NCBI GenBank assembly: GCA_016929595.1
Contig: JAFGIN010000034.1
Span: 1 to 32,706 of the forward strand
Source: Chitinispirillaceae bacterium
GTDB lineage: Bacteria; Fibrobacterota; Chitinivibrionia; Chitinivibrionales; Chitinispirillaceae
Reading direction: 5' to 3'
Length of the DNA stretch: 32,706 nucleotides
In this document: in pieces, positions 1 to 8,346 of the stretch
Position numbering within the stretch: the stretch's first letter is position 1
Layout of the letters: the number at the start of each line of letters is the position of its first letter
Made by a program: the position numbers and the translations under genes
The notes under the pieces: generated by a model
Databases searched by the model: none
What the model saw: the letters and a program-made list of their open reading frames with translations, nothing else
Told to the model about the DNA's origin: nothing

Positions 1-2
1 AA

Positions 3-86
3 GGTGCCAAAGGCGGATGGGGGAACGCGAAAACTGCGAAAAATGTAGTGCAACAAAATATTCACTTTTGACCCGTCTGCAGTATA
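3..86. repeat. Left copy of 84-bp terminal inverted repeat
   Basis: These 84 bases are identical to the reverse complement of 32623-32706; the match ends exactly after ...CAGTATA, where the two sides diverge. An open frame enters from the window edge and runs to a TGA at 69-71, giving a 22-residue C-terminal fragment (GAKGGWGNAKTAKNVVQQ and four more residues), 15 bases before the end of the repeat. A reading frame stopping just inside a repeat end is what an insertion sequence looks like, so this is probably the 3' end of a transposase gene. I cannot name the family from so little sequence. Confidence 0.85.
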
Positions 87-304
87 TCAAAAAACCTTCT
101 TTTATATATGGCATGTTATCTCTTTAATCAGTTATTTTAACGCTAAACGATTACTTACACATAGATGTGGTGTTGTGCTAAATCTAAATTAAATAACTTT
201 ATCGTGGGACACAGGGGTTCCTGGTTGTGTTACTGCTCTATTATGTTGCAGTGACTGCAGCACTTTGACATTAGAGGTTTTCTATCAATGAAAGAGAATT
301 TTTG

Positions 305-1888
305 ATGAGACTATTATTTTGTTTTCTATTTATATCTACAAATTTATTCGCAGCCTGGAAGCAGGATGAATTCATTATCGGATCGTATCATCAGCCTGAA
401 TTTACAGGAGATTTTTCTACTGATACTGTTACATTTAAAGCATATAGAGATTTAGGGTTTAATACACTTGCTGATCACGTACTAAATCATGTGCAGGACC
501 CGTGGAACATTCAGAAAGGGTATTTGTGGTTCGATATAAGTCCAACAGACAGTGTACCTGAGATCGATGCTGTTTACAGATTGTCTGTATTAACTTATAT
601 CGCCGGGCTGAAATCATTTATTATACAACGTCCTGTTTTGACCAGAATAAATTCAGAGATTGATCAGATGACAAATGATTTTACGACAATTACGCCTGCG
701 TATACAGCAAAAATGCGCGAAAAATTTGCAGGGTATGTTGTTTTACCTGATGAAGCCAGTCCTGCAGATTTAGTAAATCTGGTTTTACCTGCTGTTGAAA
801 GAATATTTAAAAATGATCCGGAAAAACCATCGCTTGTAAATTTTGCTGGAAATCTTACAGGTGACTGGTCAAATGACCTGAATAAAGATCCTGTAAAAAA
901 TCTGACATTGAATTTACAGAACTTCAGAAAAAATTTAAATCTTTATTTAGATAGAACATATACACAGGTTTTTTCATTTGATTACTATAAATTTTTTTCG
1001 TATTATACACCGGCAGGGCTAAAACAAGGTCCTGTAACAGGTGGGTCAAATAAGCATATTTTTTATAAACTATTACAAATAATTGCAGAAGAAACCAAAA
1101 GAACCGGTAAAGTATTCTGGGGTGACCCTCTTTGTGCGGAACACGAATTACATGAATTTTCACGTAAGACTATTGAAGACCGCTGGACTCCTGTTGTTGA
1201 TAGAAAGATTGACAGTTTAACGCCTGCTCACCTGCGAAGCGAGGCATATTCGTTTGTAATATATAATGCCAAAGGGATCCTGTGGTACTCTTATAATTAT
1301 CCGAACGCATCAAGTCCACCACCTGTATCACCGTGGGCATCCAATCCCTTATGGGGGCAATCTGAAGAATATACTAACTATCCTTCGAATAGCAGTGTTA
1401 TACGAGGTGAAGTTCAAAATATAAATCTGAGATTATCCAGAATGGGAAATGTTTTACTGAAATTAAACTGGTTAACAACTGTTCACGGGAATAGTGTTGA
1501 TCCGGAAATATTTGAATCACATCTTCCTGTTATTAGTGGAACAACTCCGGTATTTTATCAAAAGGTAAGGGTAAAAGCAATCGAAGCCGCAACAGATGCT
1601 TCTAAGAGTTGGTCGGATGATTCCCTGGCAGTAGGAATTTTTGAAAGTGAAAAATGTAACTATTTGACAATAATGAATAAAAGTCTAACTAATACAAATC
1701 ATTCGAAATATAATGTTAAGGGAGATATGTATCCGTATATAATTAACAAAACAACTGGAGCATGGGATGTAGTGAAAAGAAAATATAAAAAAAAACCAGG
1801 CTTAACCAGCTTTGAATTACAAATAATTCCCGGGGATATGGAATTAATCTGGCTCGGGCCGGAAAAAATTTCACCTGTTAGTGATTGA
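305..1888 (+). CDS. Secreted TIM-barrel, glycoside-hydrolase-like protein
   Basis: The product is about 527 residues and begins with a clear signal peptide (MRLLFCFLFISTNLFA, cut before AWKQDE), so it is exported. After it comes the pattern of a (beta/alpha)8 hydrolase: a first strand FIIGSYHQPEF, a helix and strand AYRDLGFNTL, a later strand ending in GYVVLPDEAS (acidic pair near residue 149, a possible catalytic position), a strand with SFDYYKFFSYY, and AYSFVIYNAKGILWYSYNYP, typical of the last barrel strands where a glycosidase holds its sugar. The C-terminal 130 residues look like a beta-sandwich. A TTG at 302 precedes the ATG; the ATG at 305, with AAAGAG upstream, is the better start. 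It is a single gene whose 3' end faces the DUF3332 gene. The fold class is fairly secure; family and substrate are unknown. Confidence 0.65.
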   Translation: MRLLFCFLFISTNLFAAWKQDEFIIGSYHQPEFTGDFSTDTVTFKAYRDLGFNTLADHVLNHVQDPWNIQKGYLWFDISPTDSVPEIDAVYRLSVLTYIAGLKSFIIQRPVLTRINSEIDQMTNDFTTITPAYTAKMREKFAGYVVLPDEASPADLVNLVLPAVERIFKNDPEKPSLVNFAGNLTGDWSNDLNKDPVKNLTLNLQNFRKNLNLYLDRTYTQVFSFDYYKFFSYYTPAGLKQGPVTGGSNKHIFYKLLQIIAEETKRTGKVFWGDPLCAEHELHEFSRKTIEDRWTPVVDRKIDSLTPAHLRSEAYSFVIYNAKGILWYSYNYPNASSPPPVSPWASNPLWGQSEEYTNYPSNSSVIRGEVQNINLRLSRMGNVLLKLNWLTTVHGNSVDPEIFESHLPVISGTTPVFYQKVRVKAIEAATDASKSWSDDSLAVGIFESEKCNYLTIMNKSLTNTNHSKYNVKGDMYPYIINKTTGAWDVVKRKYKKKPGLTSFELQIIPGDMELIWLGPEKISPVSD

Positions 1889-1908
1889 GATTCAGTTTTA
1901 ATGGGTAA

Positions 1909-1936
1909 AAGAATGCCGGTATAAACCGGCATTCTT
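1909..1936. terminator. Bidirectional hairpin terminator between convergent genes
   Basis: A perfect 12-bp stem (AAGAATGCCGGT / ACCGGCATTCTT) closes a four-base ATAA loop. It sits 20 bases after the stop of the secreted hydrolase-like gene and 33 bases after the stop of the oppositely oriented DUF3332 gene. Because the stem begins with A and ends with T bases, either transcript ends in a short U run after the GC-rich stem, so it can serve both genes. Confidence 0.8.
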
Positions 1937-1969
1937 ATGAAATTCTTTATTGCGTACTGGTAAAAATAA

Positions 1970-2506
1970 TCAGAATCGTGAACTGACCTGTATGTCATCA
2001 AGAGGTTTGCTGGTTGTCTTTCCATCAGGATAGTACAAATCAATGGTGTTGAGTGGTTTTGGGTTTATTGACGCAATAACTTTAGAGGTCGTTCCGTCAC
2101 TGAGATGCCAGGATGCGGTTTTAGCATCAAATGAAACGGTTACCGATTTTCCAACGTCAGGTCCGGCTGTCTCTGTAATGCAAAGAGCTCCTTTGCCAAT
2201 CTCAACTTCATAGCTTTTGTCTCCGTTGTTGAACGTCTGACGTGTTGTGGTATCGGAATTCAGTGCGAGCGGATTACTGCCGGTCCAGAATTCAATAAGG
2301 TTGAGAACTACAAAATCAATGAAACCACAGAATTGATAAACAGGCAAAATTACGAAAAGCCACATTATTCCTGACTGAGCGAATTTTTCACCAACAGAGC
2401 CGTTCCACTTGTATATTTTTTTTGTTAAAGAGAATGATCCGTAACAGCCAGTACTGGTTAATGTGAACAGGGAACAGACAAGCATAATTAAAGCTTTTCT
2501 TAACAT
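1970..2506 (-). CDS. DUF3332 family lipoprotein
   Basis: The 178-residue protein has a lipoprotein signal: a hydrophobic stretch followed by LTSTGC, with Cys21 as the lipidated residue. The mature part starts GSFSLTKKIYKWNGSVG, continues into a hydrophobic stretch (WLFVILPVYQFCGFIDFVVL) and NLIEFWTGSNPLAL, the hallmark arrangement of DUF3332 proteins. A C-terminal domain of about 100 residues is rich in beta strands. The start is well placed behind AAAGGAG. DUF3332 members are small envelope proteins of unknown function. Nothing in the neighbourhood explains its role; it stands alone between a terminator and a long non-coding stretch. Confidence 0.8.
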   Translation of the reverse strand: MLRKALIMLVCSLFTLTSTGCYGSFSLTKKIYKWNGSVGEKFAQSGIMWLFVILPVYQFCGFIDFVVLNLIEFWTGSNPLALNSDTTTRQTFNNGDKSYEVEIGKGALCITETAGPDVGKSVTVSFDAKTASWHLSDGTTSKVIASINPKPLNTIDLYYPDGKTTSKPLDDIQVSSRF

Positions 2507-3115
2507 ATTGCTCCTTTTGTGAATAGTTGTGAATAGTAATGTTGTTTTTTCCTTACGAATAGTAGAGTATATAATAACGGTAATGATCTGTCACTGAAAA
2601 AAGAAAAAACCAATTCTGTACAGGACCAGTATCACGCAACTGGATGTACCGGTATCAAAAGTGTTAACCACAATAAGATTTTTTCAGGTTTTTGCCACAG
2701 CCCATTGTTGAGAGGTTTCACACTATCTTAAAATCGTGTTATTTCACGAAAGTAATTTTTGTCCTTTTTAATTACAACTAAATATAATGTTTGCGTCAAT
2801 TGCTATACAACCTTACAAATCAAATTAAAACATCAAAAACGCAGCCTGACCGGAAATTGTCCGGTATCACAATTCTAAAAGGATTATGGAACAATCATAT
2901 TCGTGCTGATAATAGAAGATGAGATGGAGTATCTGTGAGTGCGATAATACTGTTCATTGTTGAGGAGAGGAGTAGTTTAATTCTATTATATTAGAATAGT
3001 TGGAAACTACATGATGAAATTATGTACCAGAATTACTCTGGAAGCCTTTTGGCAGCAAAACGTGTTTTTAATTCACTGTCAATCAAAGGTGTTCCATTCA
3101 ATAATCCATAGTACT
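2507..3115. other. 609-bp non-coding stretch
   Basis: No supported gene. The left end carries the DUF3332 ribosome binding site and an AT-rich leader holding a direct repeat of TGTGAATAGT-like sequence (2518-2537). Two small inverted repeats are visible: ACCGGA/TCCGGT around 2848-2865, and ATTCTA/TAGAAT at 2980-2997. Neither has a T run that would make it a convincing terminator. The rest looks unstructured. Confidence 0.5.
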
Positions 3116-3775
3116 TTATTGTTTCCCATCGTGTGATAGGGGCTTACCCACGGGAAGAACGATTCTGTTAAGGGTTATGTTCAATACTGATGCTGCTGAA
3201 GCATAAAACCCAAGGATTGCAATGATCAGTTCCGATATACCAGCAAGTTTCACAGTGATTCGCGGAATTACTTCGAAGTATTGAAGTGCCAGAGAGATAA
3301 ATAACAGATCAACGAAGCAGAATATGATAAAAAGGATTCGGGGCATTACTGTTGCTCCAAAAGTCATGTAGATTCCAAAAATAAAATAACCGACAAAAAC
3401 AAATCCCAGCTGGTGTTCATCGATCTGTGAAGATAGTATTTTACCAAAAACGCCCATCTTTATCAGCCACACCGATGCGTTTGAAAACCAGAAAAGCGCA
3501 AATGCACCGAATGCTGTTGCACCGAATGTATTATTTCTTTGAGATTCATTCAGGCAGGCAAAAAGTTGTGCAAATGCTCCGAGGAATAGAGCCCAGGGAA
3601 TCAGAAATGAGAATCCTGATGTAAATCCCAGTTTTTCTGATGATGCGGCCAGGGTCACAATCGCCAGTCCGAATAGCCCTAGCGGTGATGGATCTGAGTT
3701 GAGTATATATACATTGTGAGGATTATACGGTGAAGGAAACGGTGATTTGACCCCATTGTTGTTGTTCGAATCCAT
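3116..3775 (-). CDS. satP: Acetate/succinate transporter, GPR1/FUN34/YaaH (SatP) family
   Basis: The 219-residue protein has six predicted membrane helices and the family signature near the first helix, here SDPSPLGLFGLA (family pattern NPAPLGL). A second conserved block, NNTFGATAFGAFALFWFSNA, is the family's NTFGATAF...FW motif. Members carry acetate, succinate and related short acids across the inner membrane with protons. The N-terminal 25 residues are Asn- and Pro-rich and probably cytoplasmic. The last residues, LNRIVLPVGKPL, resemble a normal family C-terminus, so the gene appears complete. It lies 56 bases downstream of argA on the same strand and may share its transcript. Its Shine-Dalgarno AGGAG is partly inside a hairpin (see 3783-3804). 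The family call is strong; the substrate is inferred. Confidence 0.85.
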   Translation of the reverse strand: MDSNNNNGVKSPFPSPYNPHNVYILNSDPSPLGLFGLAIVTLAASSEKLGFTSGFSFLIPWALFLGAFAQLFACLNESQRNNTFGATAFGAFALFWFSNASVWLIKMGVFGKILSSQIDEHQLGFVFVGYFIFGIYMTFGATVMPRILFIIFCFVDLLFISLALQYFEVIPRITVKLAGISELIIAILGFYASAASVLNITLNRIVLPVGKPLSHDGKQ

Positions 3776-3782
3776 ACATTCT

Positions 3783-3804
3783 CCTGTGTTTTAATAAATA
3801 CAGG
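3783..3804 (-). promoter_or_regulatory. Hairpin overlapping the satP ribosome binding site
   Basis: On the minus strand CCTGTATTT and AAACACAGG pair (nine pairs, one of them G-U) around an ATTA loop. The 3' arm includes the first bases of the AGGAG Shine-Dalgarno sequence, eight bases before the start codon at 3775. Such a stem could limit translation of the transporter or partly end transcripts from argA. It is A/U-rich and may be weak. Confidence 0.35.
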
Positions 3805-3831
3805 GCAAATGTCGGACCGGAAGCAATGATT

Positions 3832-5187
3832 TTAATAACTGTTTTTAGTTCTTCTACCGGAAATTTTATATTTAAGAATCAGCGAATTTCTTTTCCGGTT
3901 ATATGATTCCCGTTTTGATTCAGGGAGTTCATCAACTGTTCCTTCTGTAAATCCTATATGTAAAAACCAGTCTGCAGTTTGCGTGGTGAGGACAAAGACT
4001 TGTTTGAGTTTGAGCTTTACGGCTTTTTCGATAAGGTATAAGATTATTTGTTTGCCGATTCCTGCCCCTGCGTACATTTCATCAACAACGATTGCAGCGA
4101 TTTCACCCAGTTTTTCGGGGTAGACATGAAGGGCACCGCAGGCGTGAACGGTTCCGTCAATTTCGTAGACTGTATAATCGTTAACTTTTTCTTCCAGGTC
4201 TGCAGCGGTTCTGGGTACCAGAACTTTGTCTTCAATAACAGGTTGCATAAGCCGCAGTACTTCTGAAATGTCGGAAATCGTCATCGCTCTGAAATTTTCG
4301 TGCTGGTTTGAATAGATCATTGTACCAAAGCCGCGGTTAGAAAAGATCTCCTTGAGTATCATCCCCTCGGCCCGACCATCGATAATATGGACGCGATGGA
4401 CACCATTTATGCATGCCCTGTAAGCAAAAGAGATCATTTCGAGCAGTTCTCCGGGATGGGCTTCAGTGTTGAGGTCGATGAACTGGCCGGCCTGTTCTAC
4501 TGTCAATTGCGACACCATACCATCACTTTGCGCTATATTTGCCGGAAGTTTATAATCGTTACCCCGGATTCCATCCTGATCGGTAACAAAGAATAATTTC
4601 GTCGCTTTTACTTCTGTGCTGATATTGAAAGCCAGTTCATTGGATGAGAGGTTGTATGGTTTTCCCGTTGCACTCCATCCTATGTTGGGGAAGATAGGGA
4701 TGAGATTATCGGAGAGAACATTCTTTATGATATCGATTTTAAGCTTTTCCACGATACCGGAGCTTTGAAAATCGATTCCATCCCGAACCCCGATACTACG
4801 GGCTCTGACCCAGTTTCCGATTACCGCGTCGGCTCCATTTTCAGCAAGAAGAGTCATCAGTTTGTTTGAAACATCAAAGGCAGCCATTTTAATAAAAGGG
4901 ATCGCTTCTGGTGGAGAGACCCGTGTACCATTGATTGTCGGGCAATCGATTTTGTAGGTTGCCAGGACCTCATCGATCCGGTTTCGTGCTCCAGGTACGA
5001 GGATTACGCGGATCCCCATTTGATGAAGAAGGACAATATCTTTAATGAGTATAGGGAAAAATTGATTTGCGATTAATGTTCCATCAATTTTAATGACAAA
5101 AATCTGATCCTTGAACTGATTTATATAGCCGAAAGCCTGTCGGATTATACCAACCTGTTCTTTCAAACGGGATTTATCCATCTGCAT
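3832..5187 (-). CDS. argA: Amino-acid N-acetyltransferase (N-acetylglutamate synthase)
   Basis: The 451-residue protein carries out the first step of arginine synthesis, acetyl-CoA + L-glutamate to N-acetylglutamate, in the cytoplasm. Residues about 25-295 form an amino-acid-kinase fold (QIFVIKIDGTLI, GIRVILVPGARNRID, NLIPIFPNIGWSATGKPYNL, KLFFVTDQDGI). Residues about 300-440 form a GNAT acetyltransferase domain with the acetyl-CoA loop IVVDEMYAGAGIGKQII. This two-domain order and length match classical ArgA (about 440 residues) rather than a plain acetylglutamate kinase, which lacks the GNAT half. The kinase-half loop reads IDG where acetylglutamate kinases have a Gly-Gly, in keeping with a domain used for binding and regulation rather than phosphorylation. 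A second Met at residue 3 is an alternative start. No other arg gene is in the window. Confidence 0.9.
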   Translation of the reverse strand: MQMDKSRLKEQVGIIRQAFGYINQFKDQIFVIKIDGTLIANQFFPILIKDIVLLHQMGIRVILVPGARNRIDEVLATYKIDCPTINGTRVSPPEAIPFIKMAAFDVSNKLMTLLAENGADAVIGNWVRARSIGVRDGIDFQSSGIVEKLKIDIIKNVLSDNLIPIFPNIGWSATGKPYNLSSNELAFNISTEVKATKLFFVTDQDGIRGNDYKLPANIAQSDGMVSQLTVEQAGQFIDLNTEAHPGELLEMISFAYRACINGVHRVHIIDGRAEGMILKEIFSNRGFGTMIYSNQHENFRAMTISDISEVLRLMQPVIEDKVLVPRTAADLEEKVNDYTVYEIDGTVHACGALHVYPEKLGEIAAIVVDEMYAGAGIGKQIILYLIEKAVKLKLKQVFVLTTQTADWFLHIGFTEGTVDELPESKRESYNRKRNSLILKYKISGRRTKNSY

Positions 5188-5218
5188 TGTATGTCTGACT
5201 CCTGATTCTGGTCTGGTG

Positions 5219-5287
5219 ATAATATAGTGTAAAATAGTATTTGGGCTGCCTCTTGAAGGTATCTTGTAATCAATTATAATATAGTGT
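5219..5287. repeat. 12-bp direct repeat in the divergent argA/operon promoter region
   Basis: ATAATATAGTGT occurs at 5219-5230 and again, identically, at 5276-5287, 57 bases apart start to start. The right copy overlaps the -10 element proposed for the seven-gene operon; the left copy lies near the argA start side. Either a shared operator or a duplicated promoter element would produce this pattern. Confidence 0.5.
5253..5280 (+). promoter_or_regulatory. Sigma-70-type promoter of the seven-gene operon
   Basis: TTGAAG (5253-5258), a 16-base spacer and a consensus TATAAT (5275-5280) lie just upstream of the ATG at 5300. Transcription would begin about 12 bases before the start codon, giving a very short leader. 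There is no strong Shine-Dalgarno sequence before the ATG, which fits a near-leaderless message. Confidence 0.5.
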
Positions 5288-5299
5288 TATACTCAAAGC

Positions 5300-7885
5300 A
5301 TGGAAATCCTTTTACCACGGGTACAATCGTACAAAACTCAACTATTTATACTGTTGCTTGTCTGTTTTGCATCTGCCATTCTTGGTGACAGCACTGCTGA
5401 AGCACTTCTTCTGGCCAACTACGATTCATCAATAATACCAGGTATGTTCCTGTTCAATGCCGCCGGGCTGTTTGTAATTTCATCTGTTATGATGATCGTT
5501 GTTGACAATGTAGATAGAGGCGCATTCTTTCTGAAAGGATTACTATTGCATGGTGTCATGTTAGTGGTGTTCAGAGTATTCATTTCCTTAAAGCTTTCGT
5601 TCATATATCCAGTTCTTTTTACTTATGCCTATATCACTAAGATACTTCTGTTCATGATATTCTGGACTCTTGCAAATGACCTTATCGATTCGCGCAAAGC
5701 TGGAAAAGAGTTTCCCCTGATAGCAGCGGGCGGGACACTTGGAGCGGTAATGGTCTCCTTCTCAATTCCTTCAATACTAAAAATCTTTGATGCAGAGAGT
5801 TTGCTGCTTGTCTGGACCATACTTATTGTTATGGCAGTTCTTATTTTTTTGTTAGTAAAAAGACAGGTCGGAGGAAATTTTAAACCTCATACCGAAAGAG
5901 CGCGCAGGAGAGTGTTCTGTATTATAAAAGATATAGGTTTGTTACGCAAAGAGCCGCTTCTTTGTAATATGGGAATACTTTACTTCCTGTTGTTTTTTCT
6001 GATGCTCAACCAGCATTTTATGTTTTACACACAGTTAAGAAAACAGTTCATTACGGCTTCAGGTGTAGCATCGTTTCTGGGGTATTTCAACGGCTTAAGC
6101 ATGGTAGTTACATTTATTTTGCAAATGACCGTTTCCGGAGCAATACTGAAGCACTTTGGTTCTGCCCGATCGATGCTTCTGGTGCCATCACTATTTACAC
6201 TGTTTTTTTTCAGTCTGTTAATCACATCGGTCGTAAGCGGCACTTCAACAATGCTCTTCAGCGCTGTTATTGTTGGGGGTATGGGGGTTCGAATTGCTTT
6301 TTTTGATTCCTTTTTCTCTCCAAACTTCCAGATTTTTTTCTCGAGTCTTCCTCAGGAGATCCGGGGAAGGGGAAAATTAACCATGGAAGGTGTTGTTAAA
6401 CCATGCGCGATGGTACTGAGCGGCATCTGGCTTTTATGGGCAGGAAACCTGTTGTCTGTACCGGTACAGTCAGGCATTTTATTGGTGACTGCAGTTCTTG
6501 CGATCTGGCAAACCCTTCGTATCAGAAACCGTTATGCAGAGAGTCTAACCAATTATCTGACCGGGTTTTATGGGAAAAAGATATCCGGAGTTGAGATGAC
6601 GGATTTATGTAACAAACCTGAAGTAATACGGAATCTTGGGGAGCGGTTGCATCGGGAGGAATGGGAGATTAAAAAATTTATTATTGAATTGCTGGCTTCA
6701 TCAGGGCTTTCCGATGCAACCACAATTTTGATTGATTTTTATCAGCGGAGTGATTCTCGGAGTAGATCGATGCTGCTTGCATCCATTCATGGTACCAGAC
6801 AGCAGGGGTTAAAAGAGCTTGTAGAAAAGTCACTCCTGGACAGTGATGGAAGAGTTGTAGCGAATGCTGTTCTTGCAATGGCGGGGCTTTCATCGGAAAC
6901 GTTGATGAATCATGTTGATAGATTACTCAAGCATGGGAGTGCCAGAGTTCGCGCAAATACTATCTTAGCTGCATGGCACTTTTCAGATGAAACAAGGCGT
7001 ATGCAGTTGATGGGGTATATTTACAAAATGCTCTATGATAAGTTTCCGGACGAATCTTCAAGCGCACTTTTTGCACTTGGTGAAATGCAGGGTAATGTGC
7101 CGACACAGCTTTTGCTTGAATTTGTAAGGTTTTTCAAATCCGGTATTACAGAATTTCCATCAGTGTTTAAACAATCCGTATGTGCTCTAGGTAAAAAAAA
7201 ATGTGTGGAGTCAGCAGACTTGTTACTTCAACTATCCGGTACAGCAAAAAAAATGCAGAAAAATGAGATTGTTAAAGCCATGGGAGGAATACTGGCTGAA
7301 TTAAATTATGAACAGCTTTGCTCTCTTTCTTTTGCTACAGATTATTATTTGTTCAATATAATTGTTAATGCAAATCACCTGTCGGGAAAAGTAATCGATG
7401 ATGCGTGGCGTAAACATCTGAAAAACGCTGCAGAGAGGGAGATGCGTGATGTTATTGCATCTATGGATAAATTGGTCGCGCTGCTGTCTCTGAGAGGAAT
7501 GGGTGCTGAGCTTCTAAGATACGCCATACTTGAGGAGAATATTGATATACGGATCAATACGCTTGTTTTAATAGCATCTCTTGTTGACATGTCAGGTAAT
7601 ATCCGTAAGATTGTACCTCGCCTTTTCCACACAAATGCGCATATGAGAGCAAGAGCTTTGGAGGTTCTTGACAATACTGGCGATTACAAACTAAACCGGA
7701 GTATCATGAATATTCTCGATAACAGAAGATCACTCAGCGGCAGGCTGGAAGAAGGCGGATGTGCTGACAAAGAAAGTAGGAATATGGAACTGGCAAAACA
7801 GTATTGTAACGATTCCAATGAGTGGGTAGCACAATGCGCGAAATATTTTCAGTTAAAAGAAAAATTGGTCGGGAGTAGAGAATGA
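5300..7885 (+). CDS. 12-TM nucleotide-transporter-like protein with C-terminal HEAT repeats
   Basis: This 861-residue protein opens the operon. Residues about 14-408 hold twelve hydrophobic helices in two sets of six separated by a basic loop (KRQVGGNFKPHTERARRR). The pattern resembles the ATP/ADP-antiporter (NTT) branch of major-facilitator-like carriers; LIDSRKAGKEFPLIAAGGTLGA after helix 4 fits that group. From about residue 430 to the end the protein is soluble and built of helical pairs with repeated VVANAVLAMAGLS- and VRANTILAAWHF-like segments, i.e. HEAT-type repeats. Similar bacterial proteins often also carry a cyclic-nucleotide-binding domain; here that domain is the separate next gene, which overlaps by ATGA. 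Transport of nucleotides is not shown; a signalling scaffold built on a carrier fold is equally possible. Confidence 0.65.
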   Translation: MEILLPRVQSYKTQLFILLLVCFASAILGDSTAEALLLANYDSSIIPGMFLFNAAGLFVISSVMMIVVDNVDRGAFFLKGLLLHGVMLVVFRVFISLKLSFIYPVLFTYAYITKILLFMIFWTLANDLIDSRKAGKEFPLIAAGGTLGAVMVSFSIPSILKIFDAESLLLVWTILIVMAVLIFLLVKRQVGGNFKPHTERARRRVFCIIKDIGLLRKEPLLCNMGILYFLLFFLMLNQHFMFYTQLRKQFITASGVASFLGYFNGLSMVVTFILQMTVSGAILKHFGSARSMLLVPSLFTLFFFSLLITSVVSGTSTMLFSAVIVGGMGVRIAFFDSFFSPNFQIFFSSLPQEIRGRGKLTMEGVVKPCAMVLSGIWLLWAGNLLSVPVQSGILLVTAVLAIWQTLRIRNRYAESLTNYLTGFYGKKISGVEMTDLCNKPEVIRNLGERLHREEWEIKKFIIELLASSGLSDATTILIDFYQRSDSRSRSMLLASIHGTRQQGLKELVEKSLLDSDGRVVANAVLAMAGLSSETLMNHVDRLLKHGSARVRANTILAAWHFSDETRRMQLMGYIYKMLYDKFPDESSSALFALGEMQGNVPTQLLLEFVRFFKSGITEFPSVFKQSVCALGKKKCVESADLLLQLSGTAKKMQKNEIVKAMGGILAELNYEQLCSLSFATDYYLFNIIVNANHLSGKVIDDAWRKHLKNAAEREMRDVIASMDKLVALLSLRGMGAELLRYAILEENIDIRINTLVLIASLVDMSGNIRKIVPRLFHTNAHMRARALEVLDNTGDYKLNRSIMNILDNRRSLSGRLEEGGCADKESRNMELAKQYCNDSNEWVAQCAKYFQLKEKLVGSRE

Positions 7886-8346
7886 GTGATTCTATATCGA
7901 TATTGGAGAATATCCTGGTTTTAAAAAAAAGTGCACTGTTTTCGATGGTATCTACAAGTGATTTGCGTGCTGTTGCAGCTGTGATCACTGAGATGAAATA
8001 TAACGCAGGAGAATTGATTATCAAGGAGAAGGATATCGGTGACTCTATGTATCTGATACGCAGCGGCTCCGTTCAAATTGTAAAGAAAAAGCGTGAAAAC
8101 AGCACCTGTATTCTTGCGGAACTTCACAAAGGGGAGTGCTTTGGAGAAATGTCGGCAATTGATGAAGAAGTACGTTCTGCTGATGTATATGCAAAAGAGT
8201 CTTGTATTCTAATGAAATTATGTAAGGATGATCTTTTCGAGGTAATTCTGGATTGCCCTCATATCGGTATTGAATTGCTTAAGATTTTTATCAAACGATT
8301 ACGTGATGCAAATGAAATAATCGAGAAAATAAATGAGAAGAATTAA
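7882..8346 (+). CDS. Stand-alone cyclic-nucleotide-binding domain protein
   Basis: The 154 residues form one Crp-type cNMP-binding beta-barrel with no DNA-binding helix-turn-helix after it. The phosphate-binding cassette is visible as CFGEMSAIDEEVRSADVYA: Gly88-Glu89 would contact the ribose and Arg98-Ser99 the cyclic phosphate, so binding of cAMP or cGMP is plausible. The strand NAGELIIKEKDIGDSMYLIRSGSV is typical of the fold. It starts inside the stop of the HEAT-carrier gene (ATGA) and overlaps the next gene by 14 bases, so all three are probably made together. With no HTH it likely acts by binding a partner, most simply the HEAT protein. Confidence 0.85.
   Translation: MSDSISILENILVLKKSALFSMVSTSDLRAVAAVITEMKYNAGELIIKEKDIGDSMYLIRSGSVQIVKKKRENSTCILAELHKGECFGEMSAIDEEVRSADVYAKESCILMKLCKDDLFEVILDCPHIGIELLKIFIKRLRDANEIIEKINEKN

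Noticed and set aside
3010-3160. Minus-strand open frame of about 35 codons crossing the satP stop (ITRWETIKYYGLLNGTPL...)
   Set aside because: It looks protein-like, but it begins right after a stop, has no start codon or ribosome site, and satP already has a normal C-terminus. A remnant of a lost gene cannot be excluded.
7882-8346. The cNMP-binding protein as a Crp-type transcription factor acting at the CRP-like sites
   Set aside because: It ends soon after the C-helix and has no helix-turn-helix, so it cannot be the DNA-binding protein.
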